Source of the DNA: Pseudevernia furfuracea
Taxonomy: Eukaryota > Ascomycota > Lecanoromycetes > Lecanorales > Parmeliaceae
Assembly (NCBI GenBank): GCA_022315425.1
Contig: JAIUPT010000037.1
Span: forward strand, 310,001-374,000
Reading direction: 5' to 3'
DNA length: 64,000 nt
This document shows, one piece after another, positions 1 to 13,134 of the stretch. The position numbers were made by a program, and so were the translations under genes. Position 1 is the first letter of the stretch, and each line of letters starts with the position of its first letter. The notes under the pieces are model-generated. The model worked only from the letters and a program-made list of their open reading frames with translations, did not search any database and was not told the DNA's origin.

Positions 1-231
1 CTTGTACAGTGCAGTCGTTTGGCTTGTGATGACGGTCAATCGACGAGACTGAGAGAGGTCTGACGTGACGTCAAGTATCACCTAACAAATCCACATCCTT
101 ATAATGCTGTGTATTAATTCGGCTTCTTAAAGGCACCTGTTGCTAATTTCTGTGCTTAGAAGAGATAAAAAAAGATTTAGGTTTGATTGTTGACTTGGTT
201 GAACTTCTTACGAGTACTTGTCGGCGCCATC

Positions 232-1440
232 ATGTCCGCGCATCTATTCAACATCACCTCGCACATCATCCCTGCATCTCACATTCGAGGCTTCAGCAGG
301 GGAATTCAAGACGAACAAAACGGCCATTTACGCTTATCGCTAAAACACTATCTTCCCAAAGGGCGAGAAGCAAAACCAGGAGACCCCACGTTAATCCTTG
401 CTCACGGCATCGGCTCCTCCAAAGAATCTTACGAGCCATTCCTCGACGAACTTCTCGCCTACCTGCCAATCCGCGGAGCCTGGGCATGCGACGTGAGCAA
501 TCATGGCGAGTCATACTTACTCAATGAAGACATCATAGGCAACGAACCGCACTGGCTCGACAGCGCCAGGGATATGCTCCACATGGTTAATACATTTGCA
601 GCCCAGATGCCTCCTCCAATCTACGGAATCGGCCAATCGTGGGGCTGTAACAACATAGTTTATATGTCCCACTTCCACCAACGGCTGTTCGCAGGCATGA
701 CACTGATTGAGCCCGTTTTTGGAACCGGATTCCGGTTCCAATCAAATGTAGCCAAAAGGCCTGCAGAGGACTCTCAGCATCGCATCGCCCTTCTGGCCAA
801 ACGAAGGGATACGTGGGCATCTCGCGAAGAAGCAGCGGCCAAGCTGCGCGCGACTCCTTACTACGCCGTCTTCGATCCTCGCGTGTTCGAGCGTGTGGTC
901 AAGTACGACTTGCGGGACATGCCGACGCAGCAGCACCCGTATGCGGTGACCTTGACGACCCCCAAAGCCCAAGAAGTGTACAATTACGCGCGGCCGGACC
1001 CACCCTTCCCGGGTTATGAGGCGGCACCAGACCACAAGACCCGGCCCGACGACACTGTCGTGGTTCCAGGCTTCTATAAGGGTGAAGTCAAGCACTCGAA
1101 GCGCATTCTACATCACATCCAGCCGCCGCTCTTGTTGCTGTGGGGTAGTGAGTCCGACATTGGCAATTCTGCATATGCTCAGACAGTGGTTGACCAAGCC
1201 GGACTCGGAGATGAAGGGAATGGTGGCGTCGCCTCTGGTAAAGTACAGTCGAAGTACGTGAAGGGGGCTTATCATGCTATTCACTTGGAAATGCCTGGGA
1301 AAGTTGCCGAAGAGATTAGCGAATGGCTGGAAAAGGAGCTGGAAACGTGGCACGAGAAGACGAGAAAGAAAGAGCAGCAGCCGTCTTTTAACCCTGGCGT
1401 ATTGAACCCGCTCTGGCTTGAGAGGCTGTCTAAGCTCTGA
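232..1440 (+). CDS. Peroxisomal alpha/beta-hydrolase (LPX1/MpaH/AKT2-like family)
   Basis: Single exon, 402 aa, opened at the ATG at 232; an in-frame TTG at 187 lengthens the frame but is not a credible fungal start. Seen: a hydrolase-1 fold with HGIG (oxyanion region) near residue 75, a nucleophile elbow GQSWG with Ser about residue 136 (GxSxG with Gln in place of the usual His), WGSESD before the last strand, and a His near 348-351. The last three residues are SKL, a perfect PTS1, so the enzyme should be in the peroxisome matrix. Known members of this fungal group hydrolyse acyl-CoA or ester intermediates (MpaH in mycophenolate synthesis, AKT2 in AK-toxin synthesis, Lpx1 lipase). No biosynthetic cluster surrounds it here, so a general peroxisomal thioesterase/lipase role is the cautious inference. 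The substrate is unknown. Confidence 0.8.
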   Translation: MSAHLFNITSHIIPASHIRGFSRGIQDEQNGHLRLSLKHYLPKGREAKPGDPTLILAHGIGSSKESYEPFLDELLAYLPIRGAWACDVSNHGESYLLNEDIIGNEPHWLDSARDMLHMVNTFAAQMPPPIYGIGQSWGCNNIVYMSHFHQRLFAGMTLIEPVFGTGFRFQSNVAKRPAEDSQHRIALLAKRRDTWASREEAAAKLRATPYYAVFDPRVFERVVKYDLRDMPTQQHPYAVTLTTPKAQEVYNYARPDPPFPGYEAAPDHKTRPDDTVVVPGFYKGEVKHSKRILHHIQPPLLLLWGSESDIGNSAYAQTVVDQAGLGDEGNGGVASGKVQSKYVKGAYHAIHLEMPGKVAEEISEWLEKELETWHEKTRKKEQQPSFNPGVLNPLWLERLSKL

Positions 1441-1848
1441 CATAGCACGCACATGGCCAATGTCTTGTGCTTGGAGAGGCATTATAGCAATCAAAGCAAT
1501 CAATTATCCTACAAGTCCTCCTTTGCTTATTATACATGGGCTAGCATGACTGCTCTTCTGTCTCTTCTGTCTTTCTGTCTCTTCAGTCATGGTAGCTATC
1601 ATTGGTGGACCGCCCACAAGTCATGGGTCTGATCAAAAGCAACACCACAAAGCCAGCTTATCACCTTTCGTCTCACCCTACATACATGTGGGCAGATGAT
1701 GATGAATGATGGAATAAAGCACAAACACCCCCTGTCATAGCCCGGGTCTCCGTTCGCCTTCGCTTTTGCAATCGTCAAACTCCACTATTATAGATAGCCT
1801 GCGTGTGCCCGTATGTCATGTCCACAGTACGCCTTGCCAGCGCCTCAT
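1441..1848. other. Convergent intergenic spacer
   Basis: About 400 bp between the stop of the hydrolase and the stop of NOT1, which converge. I see no coding exon. It holds a CT-rich run (TCTCTTCTGTCTTTCTGTCTC near 1560-1585) and probably both 3' UTRs. Confidence 0.6.
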
Positions 1849-4800
1849 TTATATGTGCTGAGTAAATTGATCACCCCAATGCTCTCGCTCTTGCGCCGAA
1901 TGCGAAAAGCGTTCACACATAGTCCGAATCTAGAACAGAATGTTAGCACCAATCTGTAGAAAATCGTATATAGAGATTTACCAACGGTGTCGCTTTGATG
2001 AATGGCAACTGGAAGAAGTTGTAGTCCGAATTCTTGATCAGTTCTAATGTTGTGATGACAAGACCCCACGGATGTGGTTTGATCACATGGAGACGCTCAA
2101 GCAGTACTCGAGTAATTTGCTGGCGCACATCCGATTCTTGTTGATCGGCCAGATCTGTTCCGAAGAGGTGGAGGAGAGCGTAGCTGAAGTAATGGGTATG
2201 ACTGTTGGGGTAGCGAAGTTGATGAACCATAGCACTAAGGAAGTAGTAACGTGCTTCTGGATGAAGCTCCCTCGCCAGCTTCGTCATTAAAGAGGCTTGA
2301 GGAGAGTCGCCGGTAAACGGCTGGCCACCCTTCTGTCCGGCCGCCGCAATTGCGCTTTGACCGATGTGCAAGACGACAGCGTGTAAAAGAGAGGAGTCCA
2401 CGGCTAGGCCACGATCAGTCGACATATACACTGCATTAGCCAGATGAGTGAGATTGTCGCTCGAAATCTCGTTACTCCTCAGCGATGCGTCGATGACATC
2501 CTTGATGTTGCTTTGAATGAGTGGTTCTGTGTAATCGCCAACAATCCTAGGGGCTTTTCTCATCTCTTCTAGACGATCTACTTTCAGTCCTGTCACGAAT
2601 GGATCAGGGAGCTCTGGAAATGAGGAGGGATAGGCACTGAGGACAAGATTGTGAAGCTGCGTGCAATACCGTGGGATAGAGTTGCAGAGGCGGAAGTGAT
2701 TCTCCGCCAAGAATTCTGGGAAGTCGTGGTGCAAGATGAGAACGATGCGGAGTATGCCTCGATACAGGTCCATTGCGAGAGGTGTGATGGTAGTTGACTT
2801 CAGAAATTGGCAGATGTACGACAGCGCTGCCTCCATGAGCTTGGCAAATGAGTCCCAGCCCTGCCAGATATCAGTAAAGCAGTGTGTAGAGGAGTGAGCA
2901 TAGGTCACCTCATCGTTCGAGAGCTTCAGCAGGCTGGGCATGAAAAGCCGATGCGAGATCAGCATAAGCCAGCTGTAGGCGAAAGCTGGGAAGTGATGGG
3001 GAGTCAACATCAGAAAGTTGTTTGCAAAGACGATGAGCATGTCTCGGTCCAGTGCATCGCCTTCTCGCCCAAAGTCGTGCCAGTCGCACAGAATACTCGA
3101 GAAGAGGCGGAAGAAACCCCGTTGATTGAAACGCTCTCCTTGCATGACGTGATGATTGTTGATTATCAAGGTAAGAACGGCCAAGATCGAGTTCATGTAT
3201 GCGGCTTTATTACGTTTTACAGACCCGTTAGTTTCGCCTTGGTTCTTCACCAGTAGCACAATGAGCCTAGCCAACCAGTCGACCTTGAAGAACGGTTCGT
3301 CTGAGTTCCCATCAGCGTTCAGACTAGCAAGACCGTAATTATCCATCGCGTCGTCAATGCAAAATCGAAGGAACATGGCCATATCTTCATGCGAATTGAG
3401 AAATTGTTTCTGGTGCAACTGTGATATGAAGGTCGGGAATAAAATTTCGCTGGGGTTTTTTGGTGATGCATCGCATATTGCAGCCCACTCTGCGAATATG
3501 TACTGCACCTGATGCTTTCTGACAAGACTCTCGTCGGGTCTAAGGTCGACAGTCTCGCTGACTCCCCACTCTTTCAGTCGTTGAACAAGTTCCTTGGCCT
3601 TAGTCAGACTGGGATCCTCCATAAGCAATTGGCTTAGAGCACCTAAACTGCCCGTAAAATCGGCCCGTAGTGCCGTCGGATGGTCGTTGAGCAGCAAAGC
3701 ATTCAACAAGTCGGACAAGGCATCGAGCGCAAGCTCTTCCCGGTCATAGATCAAACCGGCCAAAAACACGTCTAGCTGCTTTAGTTGCAAAAGATCAACC
3801 TTGACCAGTGCGGCTACCACATCGGTGACGAGAAGTTTCTGTTCCTCTAGATTGATTGCCCATAGCGCGACCTCCTTTCTGATGCTTGGATACGTCAGAC
3901 ACAGCCGTGCTAGTAAATGTACGAACACTTCGATCTCGAGACGTATCATAGAATTCCCATAGATCCCTTTGCAAATCTCCTCGGCACAGTTCATGGCAAT
4001 GATATCCGGCGATGACGCGATCAAGTCCCATGCTTGGCTAAGGACTTCTACCAAAGGACGGTCACGTTGTATCTCAGTCATAGATCTATCTGGATTTTCC
4101 TTTACCATTCGGCTGGTTTCACCAAGGAGCTGGGATAAGCGATCCTGGACGGCGTCAAGATCCGCATATCCATTTGTTTGGGTTGCGCCCATCAAACTAG
4201 GCACGGGTGGCGGGAGCATACGACCGGTCTGTTGCTCCTGCTGGGAAGGCTGGTGTGGCATTGATAGCGTCTCGGCAGGAGTGTGGACATTAGGCACCGA
4301 TGCAAACGCATCCTGTAATACATCGGGCAGCTGTCGCCCACTGTCTGCTGAAGCACTTTGGGTGAGGCTTGCGGGTCCCCGGGATTGCCTGGCGAACTCA
4401 AGATAGATTGTCATTTGCTCTTGATTCAAACCGCCAGATGCCTGCTTGTAGGGATCTGGGATGAATCCGGCCCATCGATTGAAGGCTGGATCCATGTAGG
4501 GCTCGTTGGGGTGCTCAGCCCGATGTTGTCGACGCTGTGCTATCTCAGCTTCGATGTGAGCCTCGATCTCGGGCATAGATCGCTCTTCAGCTTGCTTTTC
4601 TACTATGTTGCATGCCGTGTCCAGATTATCATTCACGCACATTAGAATAGCACCTTCAGGAAATGCTTGGTCTGGGAAATCTGTCTGCTGCGCCATACGA
4701 ATATAATTTGTCATGCTCATCTTGAGGGGCTCTTTGCAAGTAACGAGGGCAAGGCTTCCAGAGAGTTGGCCCACCATCTGTTGTGCAGCTCTGCGCACTC

Positions 4801-7800
4801 GATCTTCGTCTGATTCGCGAGCAAAATCTTTATGGATCAGAGCACTAGTTGCGATCGTTGCGATGGTGACTGATCTCTCCACGACCGGAGCGATAATCTC
4901 CAAGATAGCGCGTTTGACGGCCTCTTGAACAATGTCACGTAGTCGAGCTTGAGTAGCAGGGCTCCCAGTAGCTGGCGGAAAGACGAGCACAGACTCCAGA
5001 TCCGGTAAAGCTGAAGACATGGTGTCCGTATCAAACCTTGAGCTTCGACCGGTCCGGTTAATACCACCCAAGCTCATATCGTCAAAGCCGTCGAGCCCCT
5101 CTGGTAGCATACGGCTCGGCAAGTCTTCGTCGTGGAGAGGTCTGTTTCGAATCGTTGTCGAAGCGTCCTCCTCGTTCACAACCATGCCGAATTCCTTGCA
5201 GAGGACCTCAATCTCGAACTTCTGGTTCAGCTTGATATCGAAATGGAAGTATAATTCGAGTAAGGCTGCAACTACTTCCACAATCCAAGGGTTCGGTGGC
5301 TTGAATACGGTCGACCTTGTACCCTGTGCAAGGACATTACAGGTAAACGGAATGACGAGGATCAATCGCTGTGTCTCAAGACCTTCGATGAGAAAGTCTA
5401 AGAAGGCGATGTTGTTATGTTTTATTGGTTTGTCGCGTGCGATAGTCAAAGATCCCAGCCATGTAGCAAGGTTTTTCAGGTTCTTTCGCTCGGATGCGGA
5501 TTGCATTGTGGACTCGGCGTTGAGTATCTTCTGAACACTGACATAAGTCTCTCGAAGGACTTCATTCCATAGAGCTTTGTTCCCAAGGAGGTTCAGAATG
5601 TCAAGATAAAGCGGCTGATAATTTGGTTCGACTTTGGCACGTCCCTCGACAAGGAAGAAGGCGAACCATTGATAATGCTTGTCCTTGAGCGCTTCCTTGA
5701 GCTGACTCAATCGATCCTTCAGGTTTTGCTCAGAAACGTTGTTGAAGAAGAAGACCACTTTTTCTTGGGTCTCTTCATCAGGCTCATCATAAGCTGAAGA
5801 GGGCTCTGCACTGACAGATTTGAAGCGGAAGGTTGTGTCAGGAGAGAGGAAGTCGTCAATATCGCCGTTTTGAAGACTCATTCCATCCGCCAAGCCATTG
5901 ACAGCATTTGATTCTTCCGAGCCCTGAGCACCATTCTGTGAGAGCACCTCGAGCGCTCTCATGTGAGGCTCTGTACCTCGAAGACCGGGAACCTGCGCTA
6001 GTCGATTGCAGTAATCGGCCCACTCCGGCTCTCGAAGCCTATCAAGAACATGTAGTAATGCCTGAAGGCCGAATTTGTACATTGATGCTTCCTGCGCATA
6101 GTCGCGGACGGAGTCCAAAATCATCTCTTGACCCACTCGAAGGGTTAAATCTGATATGAGGCCGACTGAGATGATACCACCGAAGAGTACCGCCGTCGTT
6201 GCCAGTGGGCCCAAGGGGTATTCGCCGAAACATGAAAATTCGTCAAAGAGCCCGTGTATCATGCAAGCAAAAAGGTCAACCTTGTTCCGATCGTTGGAGG
6301 CTTTACATTCTTGTAGATACTCCAAGATGTTCTCTACTTTCAGGTCGCCATTGTACATCCTTTTGTATAGCGCTTGCATCTCGTGATCCGCAGCTTTTGG
6401 TAATCGATTGCTCTCTTTGCAGTCGACATCGACGTTCTCTTCGATCCCTTCGCAATAGATGATCAACCTTGGGTATGCCTGTAAGCAGTGTCGTTGAAGT
6501 GCTTTCAGCTCGGATCTATCTATCATATGCTGATCTAGCATAGCCAGGAAATCATAGACAGTCTTCATAGCTAGGCTCACGGTCCGCGGCTCCGACTGTT
6601 CGTCTCGGGCTATTCGGAGCTCGTCTTGGGCCTTTAGATGAAGAAATTTCCAAACGCCTACCACAAATCCACTGGAATCCTGTGCGATTTTGTCATCTGC
6701 CCAACTTTCAAGATCAAGAAAGCCTTCGCGATGTGCTAGGGCAGCTAGGTCTAGGCCAAACCCATTCATGAGTGTGAATAGATCCATCAACCATTCTTGC
6801 TCCCGTGCAATATCCATTATCATGGTCAATTCAAGCGGGTCGTCAATGTGAGTCTCGACGAGTTTCGTCGCGACCCATCCCTTGTCTTGTTTCCATAGGG
6901 AGTGAAGAACATAGTTGTGATCTGGTCGATCCTTGTCCAGGAAGATCCTCAGTAAACTTGACATGATATACTCTTGTCCTTTGCTCCATGGCTTTGCGAT
7001 CCCTGCAGACGAGCACAGAAACAATGCCTCTTTGCCACGAATAATTTCCGCCAATAGTGCCTCCACTTCCTGAGACGGCAATTCGTCAGGGCGAACAATG
7101 AGATCGAATATGGCCGTGACTGCATCCAATGAAATCATCGTGTCTCTTATTGCTCTTTCGGCATGCTGCGCAACATTCTCAGGAGCATCCAATAACGCCT
7201 GCGCATCGTAAGCTGAGCGCAGGTCGGGTATGGTCGTTGCGTCGAGCTCTGATGGCGGACACGAGAGGAAAGCTCGGATAAATGAGACTTGTGTCTGCGG
7301 GTTGCGCCATCGACCTCCCCAGAGTTGTTGGATGTCAAATTGAGCGTTCTCTTGAGACATGGGAAGCAGAGCGTTGTATAGGGCGAGGAACTGATCCCTC
7401 GAGACTTCGAGACCTTTGAGATCCAGCTCACGAACCACTGTCTGCCAGTCAAAGAAACGCTCCACGTAGTCGTGAACCGCAGATACAAACACAGCAGGAG
7501 AGTATTGCTGCCGCGCTGGGATCAGCAACATGAAGAGAAGTGCGCCAGCTACCTGCCTCTCATCCAGGGTTTCATCCGTATGCCGTGATAGAAATTCTTT
7601 CGCGGCTGTAGAATTGCTGGTTACTTGAGGGCCACGAAGCTGTATCTCCTTCGCGAGGTGATAATCCATCTCTAATAGGTCGAATAAGAAGAGTACTGAT
7701 CGTACTTCTGGTGGCACTGTTATGCCTTGTTGAGAATAGCGATGCTTGAGCGCGTACCCTAGGCGATCCAGGTCAATATTCGCTCTTGAATCGTGGGGTA

Positions 7801-9079
7801 GATCTTCGAAGAATCTGAGAGCGCAGGTTGCGAGTAACGAAGGAGGGACATCGTAGTTTTCGTTGTCAAGATTTGCGAGGCTTGCAATTAAACCATCGAA
7901 ATTCTCAATAAGTATGGCTCCAGCTGTGGAGAGTCAGTACCAGGACTCGACATATGAGGTGACTTGGAGAATACCCTTGGCCTTCAGATCTGGTTTCGAG
8001 ACGTGCGTAAATGCTGAAGCCAGTAATGTCTTCGCCAATGGATCTAAACCGAAGTGATTCATGAACGTCGCAAGGTCGAAGTCACGAAAAATGTCGCCTT
8101 CAGAAGTGTCTATTATCTCTGCGATTTTTGAAGCTTGCTCAGGATCTTGCGTTATCTTCTCTATCTCTTGTACTAACAGGTGATAGTTGCTAGGATTCTC
8201 GACATTACGATTGGTACCTGGGAATATTTGGGGAGAGTTGCCAACAAGGAGGCGGCGAAAATACTTGGAAAAGACCTCCATGCCGTTCGACTCCACGAGC
8301 TACATTCGAAAAGGTCAACGATGAAGCTACATAGAGCAAAAAACTGAAGGCTAAAATTGGGAAAGCCATACCTTGTGGATAGCCTCTGCTTGGGCGTCCC
8401 ACTTTGCTTTACCTTCCTTCTCCGTTATGGAGCCCAGTAGCAGAAAGACCTGAGTCACGACGATTTTGGATACTGAAGATTGGCCAGACGCAGCCGAAGA
8501 GGAGACCGATCCAGTGAATGATCGATCAACGACGTTGGTGGTGGGAGAACTCAAGCTATGTTGTGGTAATGGAGGAGAGAGAGTCTGATGCCTAGAGCTT
8601 CCTCCGCCACCACTACTCCCACCTCCTCCAGCTTGAGACGCGGTGGTCGAAGCCGCGGCGGAGGACGCCGAATATGGAGTGGAAGATGGCGTGATGGCTC
8701 TTGACCGAGGTGACAAGAGCGACTGACCCGATGGAGCTTGTTGAGATCCAGATTGCAGTGAAGGGAAAGTTGATGCTGCTATAGAGGAGGGATATGATAG
8801 TCTGCTGTTCTCGTTTGGTGTTGTGGAGTTGAGAACGGTCGAGAAGGATGGAGTGAATGGCGAGGAGGATGAGGTGTGGCTTGGGCGCCCAGGAGAATCA
8901 AGGGACGAGGAGGCAAGATTGGTTGACAAAGGAGTGAGCCCACGGCGAGCACTTGTTCCCGGGGCAGGCAGCCCCCAGGCTGACTGTTGTCCCCTCACTG
9001 GCTGTACGCCAGAACTCCTGTTTGTACTGGAAGCAATCGAGTTCTGAGCTGCAGGGTGAGGGGGAGGGAAGCTGGTCAT
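1849..9079 (-). CDS. NOT1: CCR4-NOT complex scaffold subunit NOT1 (CDC39)
   Basis: Four exons on the minus strand: 9079-8372, 8299-7975, 7923-1982, 1929-1849. All splice phases agree and give 2351 aa, normal for fungal NOT1. The last intron (1930-1981) has a GCTAAC branch site before its TAG acceptor. Seen in order: a low-complexity Ser/Pro/Gly/Gln N-terminus (first about 220 aa); helical HEAT-like N-terminal region; an MIF4G-like segment at about residues 1070-1290 (ends near LLGNKALWNEVL); the CAF40/NOT9-binding DUF3819 block at about 1330-1480 (KRAILEIIAPVVERSV); and the C-terminal NOT1 superfamily domain (about 1950-2340) with the hallmark VIKPHPWGLVIT. NOT1 is the scaffold that brings together the CCR4/CAF1 deadenylases, NOT2/3/5 and CAF40 for mRNA decay and repression, in cytoplasm and nucleus. 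The start ATG at 9079 lies 478 bp from the ATG of the divergent F-BAR gene. Confidence 0.95.
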
Positions 9080-9557
9080 CTAGGATAGGCAAACATTCGT
9101 AGGGATCCTGACGGGATCGGGTCACTGTGAAGTATGTTCAGTGTTCATGAGGAATTAAAAGAGGGGAGGAAGAGAGGTTGATGTCGTTCGAGTAGAGTGC
9201 AGAAGTGAGGCATGTACAAAAAGGTCAATGCCACTGAGGCTCAATCCGAAGGACTTGGCGCCGCTAACCGAAGGTGAACTATCTTTTTTAAAGCCTATTC
9301 AGAATAAACCTCTCCCCAAATCATCTCGTCGTCCTAACAACGGCTAGCGGTGTTTAATAATAAAAGGTCTCGAGCTCGAGTGCAGTACGGAAGATCAAAA
9401 ATCAAGGCTTGGAGTGTCAGTCCTATTCCTGTAATTATATTACCGCATTACAGTTCACATACAACCGATTGCATCGTTCCTCAACAACATTGCCGCTCGA
9501 GTCAACAACTGTACTTGAAGAAGGGTTGGGGGATCAACGCCCCAGCACGTCGGCAGA
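9080..9557. promoter_or_regulatory. Divergent promoter, NOT1 / F-BAR-SH3 gene
   Basis: 478 bp between the head-to-head start codons of NOT1 (minus) and the F-BAR gene (plus). No coding potential was recognised. It must hold both 5' UTRs and promoters; no certain TATA or factor site is claimed. Confidence 0.6.
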
Positions 9558-12551
9558 ATGCCCGGAACTGTCGCAGAAGGGCCCAGTGTTTCCCTATCGT
9601 GTAAGTAAATACGGAATGCCTGCTGGGAAATGGCGCTGATATTGGTAGTCGCGAACAATTTCTGGGGCAAGGATGATGCTGGTGTTCAGCCACTGCTGGA
9701 GCGCATGCAAAATGCGAAAGTAACTTGCGATGAACTGAAGGCATTCTATAACAGTACATGCCAAAGCACAACCTCGAATTGAGTTGCAGGCTCACATGTG
9801 AATAGCTCGAGCTGCGATAGAAGACGATTACGCCCGAAAAATGACTGCGCTATGTCGCAAACCTCTCGGTTCGTCAGAAGCCGGTACTCTACGAGCCTCC
9901 CTCGACGTCATGCGTGGAGAAGTCGAAGCCATGGGAAAATCGCATCAGGGGATTGCAGGTCAAATGAAAAGCGAGTTGGAAGAACCGTTGGCTGCATTTG
10001 CTGGAGGATTGAAAGAGCGGAGAAAGATCGTACAGACTGGTGTCGAGAAACTCTTCAAGCAGAAACAACAGCAAACTCAGACGGTGAACAAGGTGGGTGA
10101 GGATACTCGAGACCCTGAAGCTTCTGTCTGACCTAAAGTAGTCTCGAGACCGGTATGAACAGGACTGTCTCAAGATCAAAGGCTACTTGGCCCAAGGACA
10201 CATGGTCATGGGCCAGGAAGAGCGCAAGAACAAAGCCAAAATGGAGAAGACCCAGATCCAGTTAGCTACCACAAGCAACGAGTATGAAGCAGCCGTCAAA
10301 ATTCTTGAAGAAACGACGGGACGATGGAATAGAGACTGGAAGGCTGCTTGTGATGTGAGGACCATTGCACTCTGTAGGAAACGGGCGCAGCTAATGGTCG
10401 TAGAAATTTCAAGATCTTGAGGAGGAGAGACTTGACTTTATGAAGAGCAGTTTGTGGACTTTTGCAAACGTCGCATCGACTGTCTGTGTTAGCGATGATG
10501 CTGTCAGTGCCTATCAAAGCTCGATCTAAGGCTCTGCTAACTTTTCCAAGTCGTGCGAGAAGATACGGCTTTCACTTGAAGGATGCGAAGTCGAAAAGGA
10601 CATCTCTGGCTTCATTCAAGAGAAAGGCACCGGGCAGGAGATTCCTGATCCTCCAAAGTATATCAACTTCTGTCGAGGAGATGTCAATGACAATGCTTCG
10701 GAAGCCTCAGAAGATGATTATTCAGTCGCCCAATTCCAGAGGACCATCAATCCTGCTTTCCGCAGCTCTTCTCCTCAACCCTCAACGTTCGAATCCCACC
10801 ACGATCCTCAGTCAGATTTGGCTGCACGCATGGCCCATCTTGAGACAAATACACCCCCAAGTCGAGAGACGACCATGACCCCACAAAAAGCCATGCAACA
10901 GCCACCTCCATTGATTGACTATCGAAGACAGGCTCAGACGCAGGCTCCTTATCAGCATAAGATAGATGAGTTGCCCACTGTGCCCCACAACGAATATCCT
11001 ACCGACGGAATGACTATGTTCTGTCGAACTGCACCACCTTCTGACCGTAGCTCTGCTGCCAGCCCGGTGAGACCATTAAGTCGAGACTCTCAGAGTGAGT
11101 ACTCAAATCCTACGTCCTTTTCGAGTCAGGAGCCAGTGAGCGACAAGCAATCGCCTTTCAAGCACGACGACGGTCAGATGGTGCCTGCAATGAGTCCGAC
11201 AAAACAGATCCAGAAGAAGAGGAGTGGTTTCTTTAGCAACAGCCCGTTCCGTAGAAAGAGTAAGCACGAGAAGGAGGCTCCGGCAATAGCTACCCCTACT
11301 GCTCGAAACACTTGGGGGTCTTCGAATAGCCGGCATGATGACTCTAGTCCAACTCGCCAGTACGGCCATGCACAAAATTCACGTGACCGTTACTCAGGAA
11401 GCCCCGAGCCTGTCGATCCAAGAGCCAATTTCCAGTTGAATGTTGGACCCAACGTCTTCGATGTTGCTTCGCCTGATTCCAACCGCAACAAGCAGGCTCC
11501 AAGGAACATGCGCTCTCCCATCAAGGATTTAGATCCTATCGCCGCTGCTCTCGCTGAACTTAAAGGTGTCAACAAACAGTCTTCGGTCCGCATGTCAGCA
11601 GACCGTTATGCGGGCGTTGCTACTCCAGGACCCCCAAGCGCATCCGGAACGCAGAATGGAGATATCTCAGCTGCGCAACGAGGCACACCACCACCCTCTT
11701 ACTCCGACCAATCTGTCAGACGTCTTGATGCTCCACAACCAGCCTTTACCTCTGCCCAGATGCAGTCCACCACCCGCAAATATATAGGCCAGAATCAAGA
11801 AATGTACGGTTCTGCTCGCCCTGGTACTCGTTCTAACGGATCTGAGATGCCTCGGGCGACATCGCCTCGTCCTTTAAGGAGCACTAGCCCACGGCCTGGG
11901 TACCATGGCCAAGGTCAGCAAGGTAATCCACGAGCCGCAAGCCCGAATCCGTATAATAATGGCGGTCGCCCAAGGCAAACCCCCAACACGAGTCCTAAAA
12001 AGCCCCTCTATTCTCAGCACAACTCACCGGACGACGTAGGCCGGGCACCATCGCCAAAACCGCAGTACGCAAGACAAGAACGACCAAACAGCAGCGGTGG
12101 TATGGCAATGCAGCTTTCCAATGGAGATATCAGTAGTGGCGGTCAAAGAGGGCGAGAAAACGGAGCACGACCAATGAGCTATTACGGTGGGCAGCCACAG
12201 CAGCCAGATCACGGAGCTAGCAGAGTTAGGAGTAAGAGTACGGCGGACGGAAGGAAGTTCACTCAAGACGGAAGACCAATTTTGCATTTCGGTAAGTCCT
12301 TCCACCGATGGGCATTGCGTATCTTCGTGACCATTACGGGAAAGATTCTGTGATAGAAAGCATGCTAAAACACTAATGCAGCGAGAGCATTGTATATGTA
12401 TCGTGCCGCTATTCCCGAGGAGCTAAGCTTCGCTAAGGGTGATGTGCTAGCAGTTCTGAGGCTGCAAGATGATGGATGGTGGGAGGCGGAGGTGACAGGC
12501 AAGAAGAGCAGACCCGGATTGGTGCCGAGTAACTATCTGCAACCTTGTTAG
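9558..12551 (+). CDS. F-BAR and SH3 domain cytokinesis protein (Cdc15/Imp2/Hof1-like)
   Basis: Seven exons: 9558-9600, 9649-9753, 9806-10092, 10142-10354, 10404-10502, 10551-12291, 12382-12551; phases agree, 885 aa. The short first exon encodes MPGTVAEG and splices into SFANNFWGKDDAGV, the typical F-BAR opening, which fixes the start. Seen: FCH/F-BAR coiled-coil region about residues 14-270; then about 550 residues of disordered Ser/Pro/Gln-rich linker with repeated SPRP-type motifs; and a C-terminal SH3 domain (last 55 residues) with ALYMYRA, the DDGWWEAE signature and GLVPSNYL. Proteins with this layout bind curved plasma membrane and, through SH3, recruit formins and paxillin-like partners to the actomyosin ring at septa. 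The intron at 10503 uses a GTCAGT donor, less common than its neighbours, but the acceptor has a GCTAAC branch and the reading frame demands it. Cdc15 and Imp2 paralogues cannot be told apart here. Confidence 0.9.
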
Positions 12552-13134
12552 TACCTAAGAACTATGAGGGCATAACGTCATGTACAGGAGGAACGCTCCA
12601 AGCTGCTGTCGTCGAGGTAAAGGGACCAACTGGTGGATTGGAAATGTGGCATAAATCCTCCTTCGTTTTATATGATATATGGGGAGGCAAAGGGGAAAGA
12701 CGTTGTGCCGTCGCAGGGCAAGGGTATTGCTTGAGGGCACAATGCTGGATATAGTCAGCAATTTTTCATTATTTCTCGTTCAGTGCAACGAGGAGGTTTC
12801 ATACATCTCGAATGACACCAGGATGGCCATCATGCAAGGTGTCAAGCAAATACTTGTTGAGACGGTACAAAGTCGCAAAATTTTGACCAGAGCAGCATCA
12901 ATCGAAGAATTTTCTGGGCTTCTTACCGCTCTTTCCGGGGCAGTCTCTGTCATCAGTGACAAAGGATTGTGGATTGCGGCCCAAAAGCAACGTGAAATTG
13001 GGAGGGTTGAGCGCTCCAGATTGTCTTTTCTTTGCTATCCAGCCACGGTGACGAGCCTGCCCAGGGGCCACAACGAGCACAACAGAAACCCTCGTCACAA
13101 TACTAACAAGCACCAGCCGAATCTCTCGCCTCCG
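12552..13134. other. Convergent intergenic spacer
   Basis: About 580 bp between the F-BAR stop and the stop of the minus-strand coiled-coil gene. Open frames here (for example 12679-13155 plus) have no domain and no splice context, and I read them as noise. Confidence 0.5.

Noticed and set aside
57..160. TGACGTGACGTCA palindromic CRE-like sequence near 62-74 as a regulated promoter
   Set aside because: A CRE-type TGACGTCA is present upstream of the hydrolase, but one site at the window edge without conservation data is too little to call.
742..1095. Antisense frame inside the alpha/beta hydrolase
   Set aside because: Mirror of a strongly coding exon on the other strand; no independent signals.
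1930..1981. A 28-bp intron near the NOT1 end (acceptor CTACAG)
   Set aside because: Too short to splice; the 52-bp alternative has a perfect GCTAAC branch and gives a longer, family-like C-terminus.
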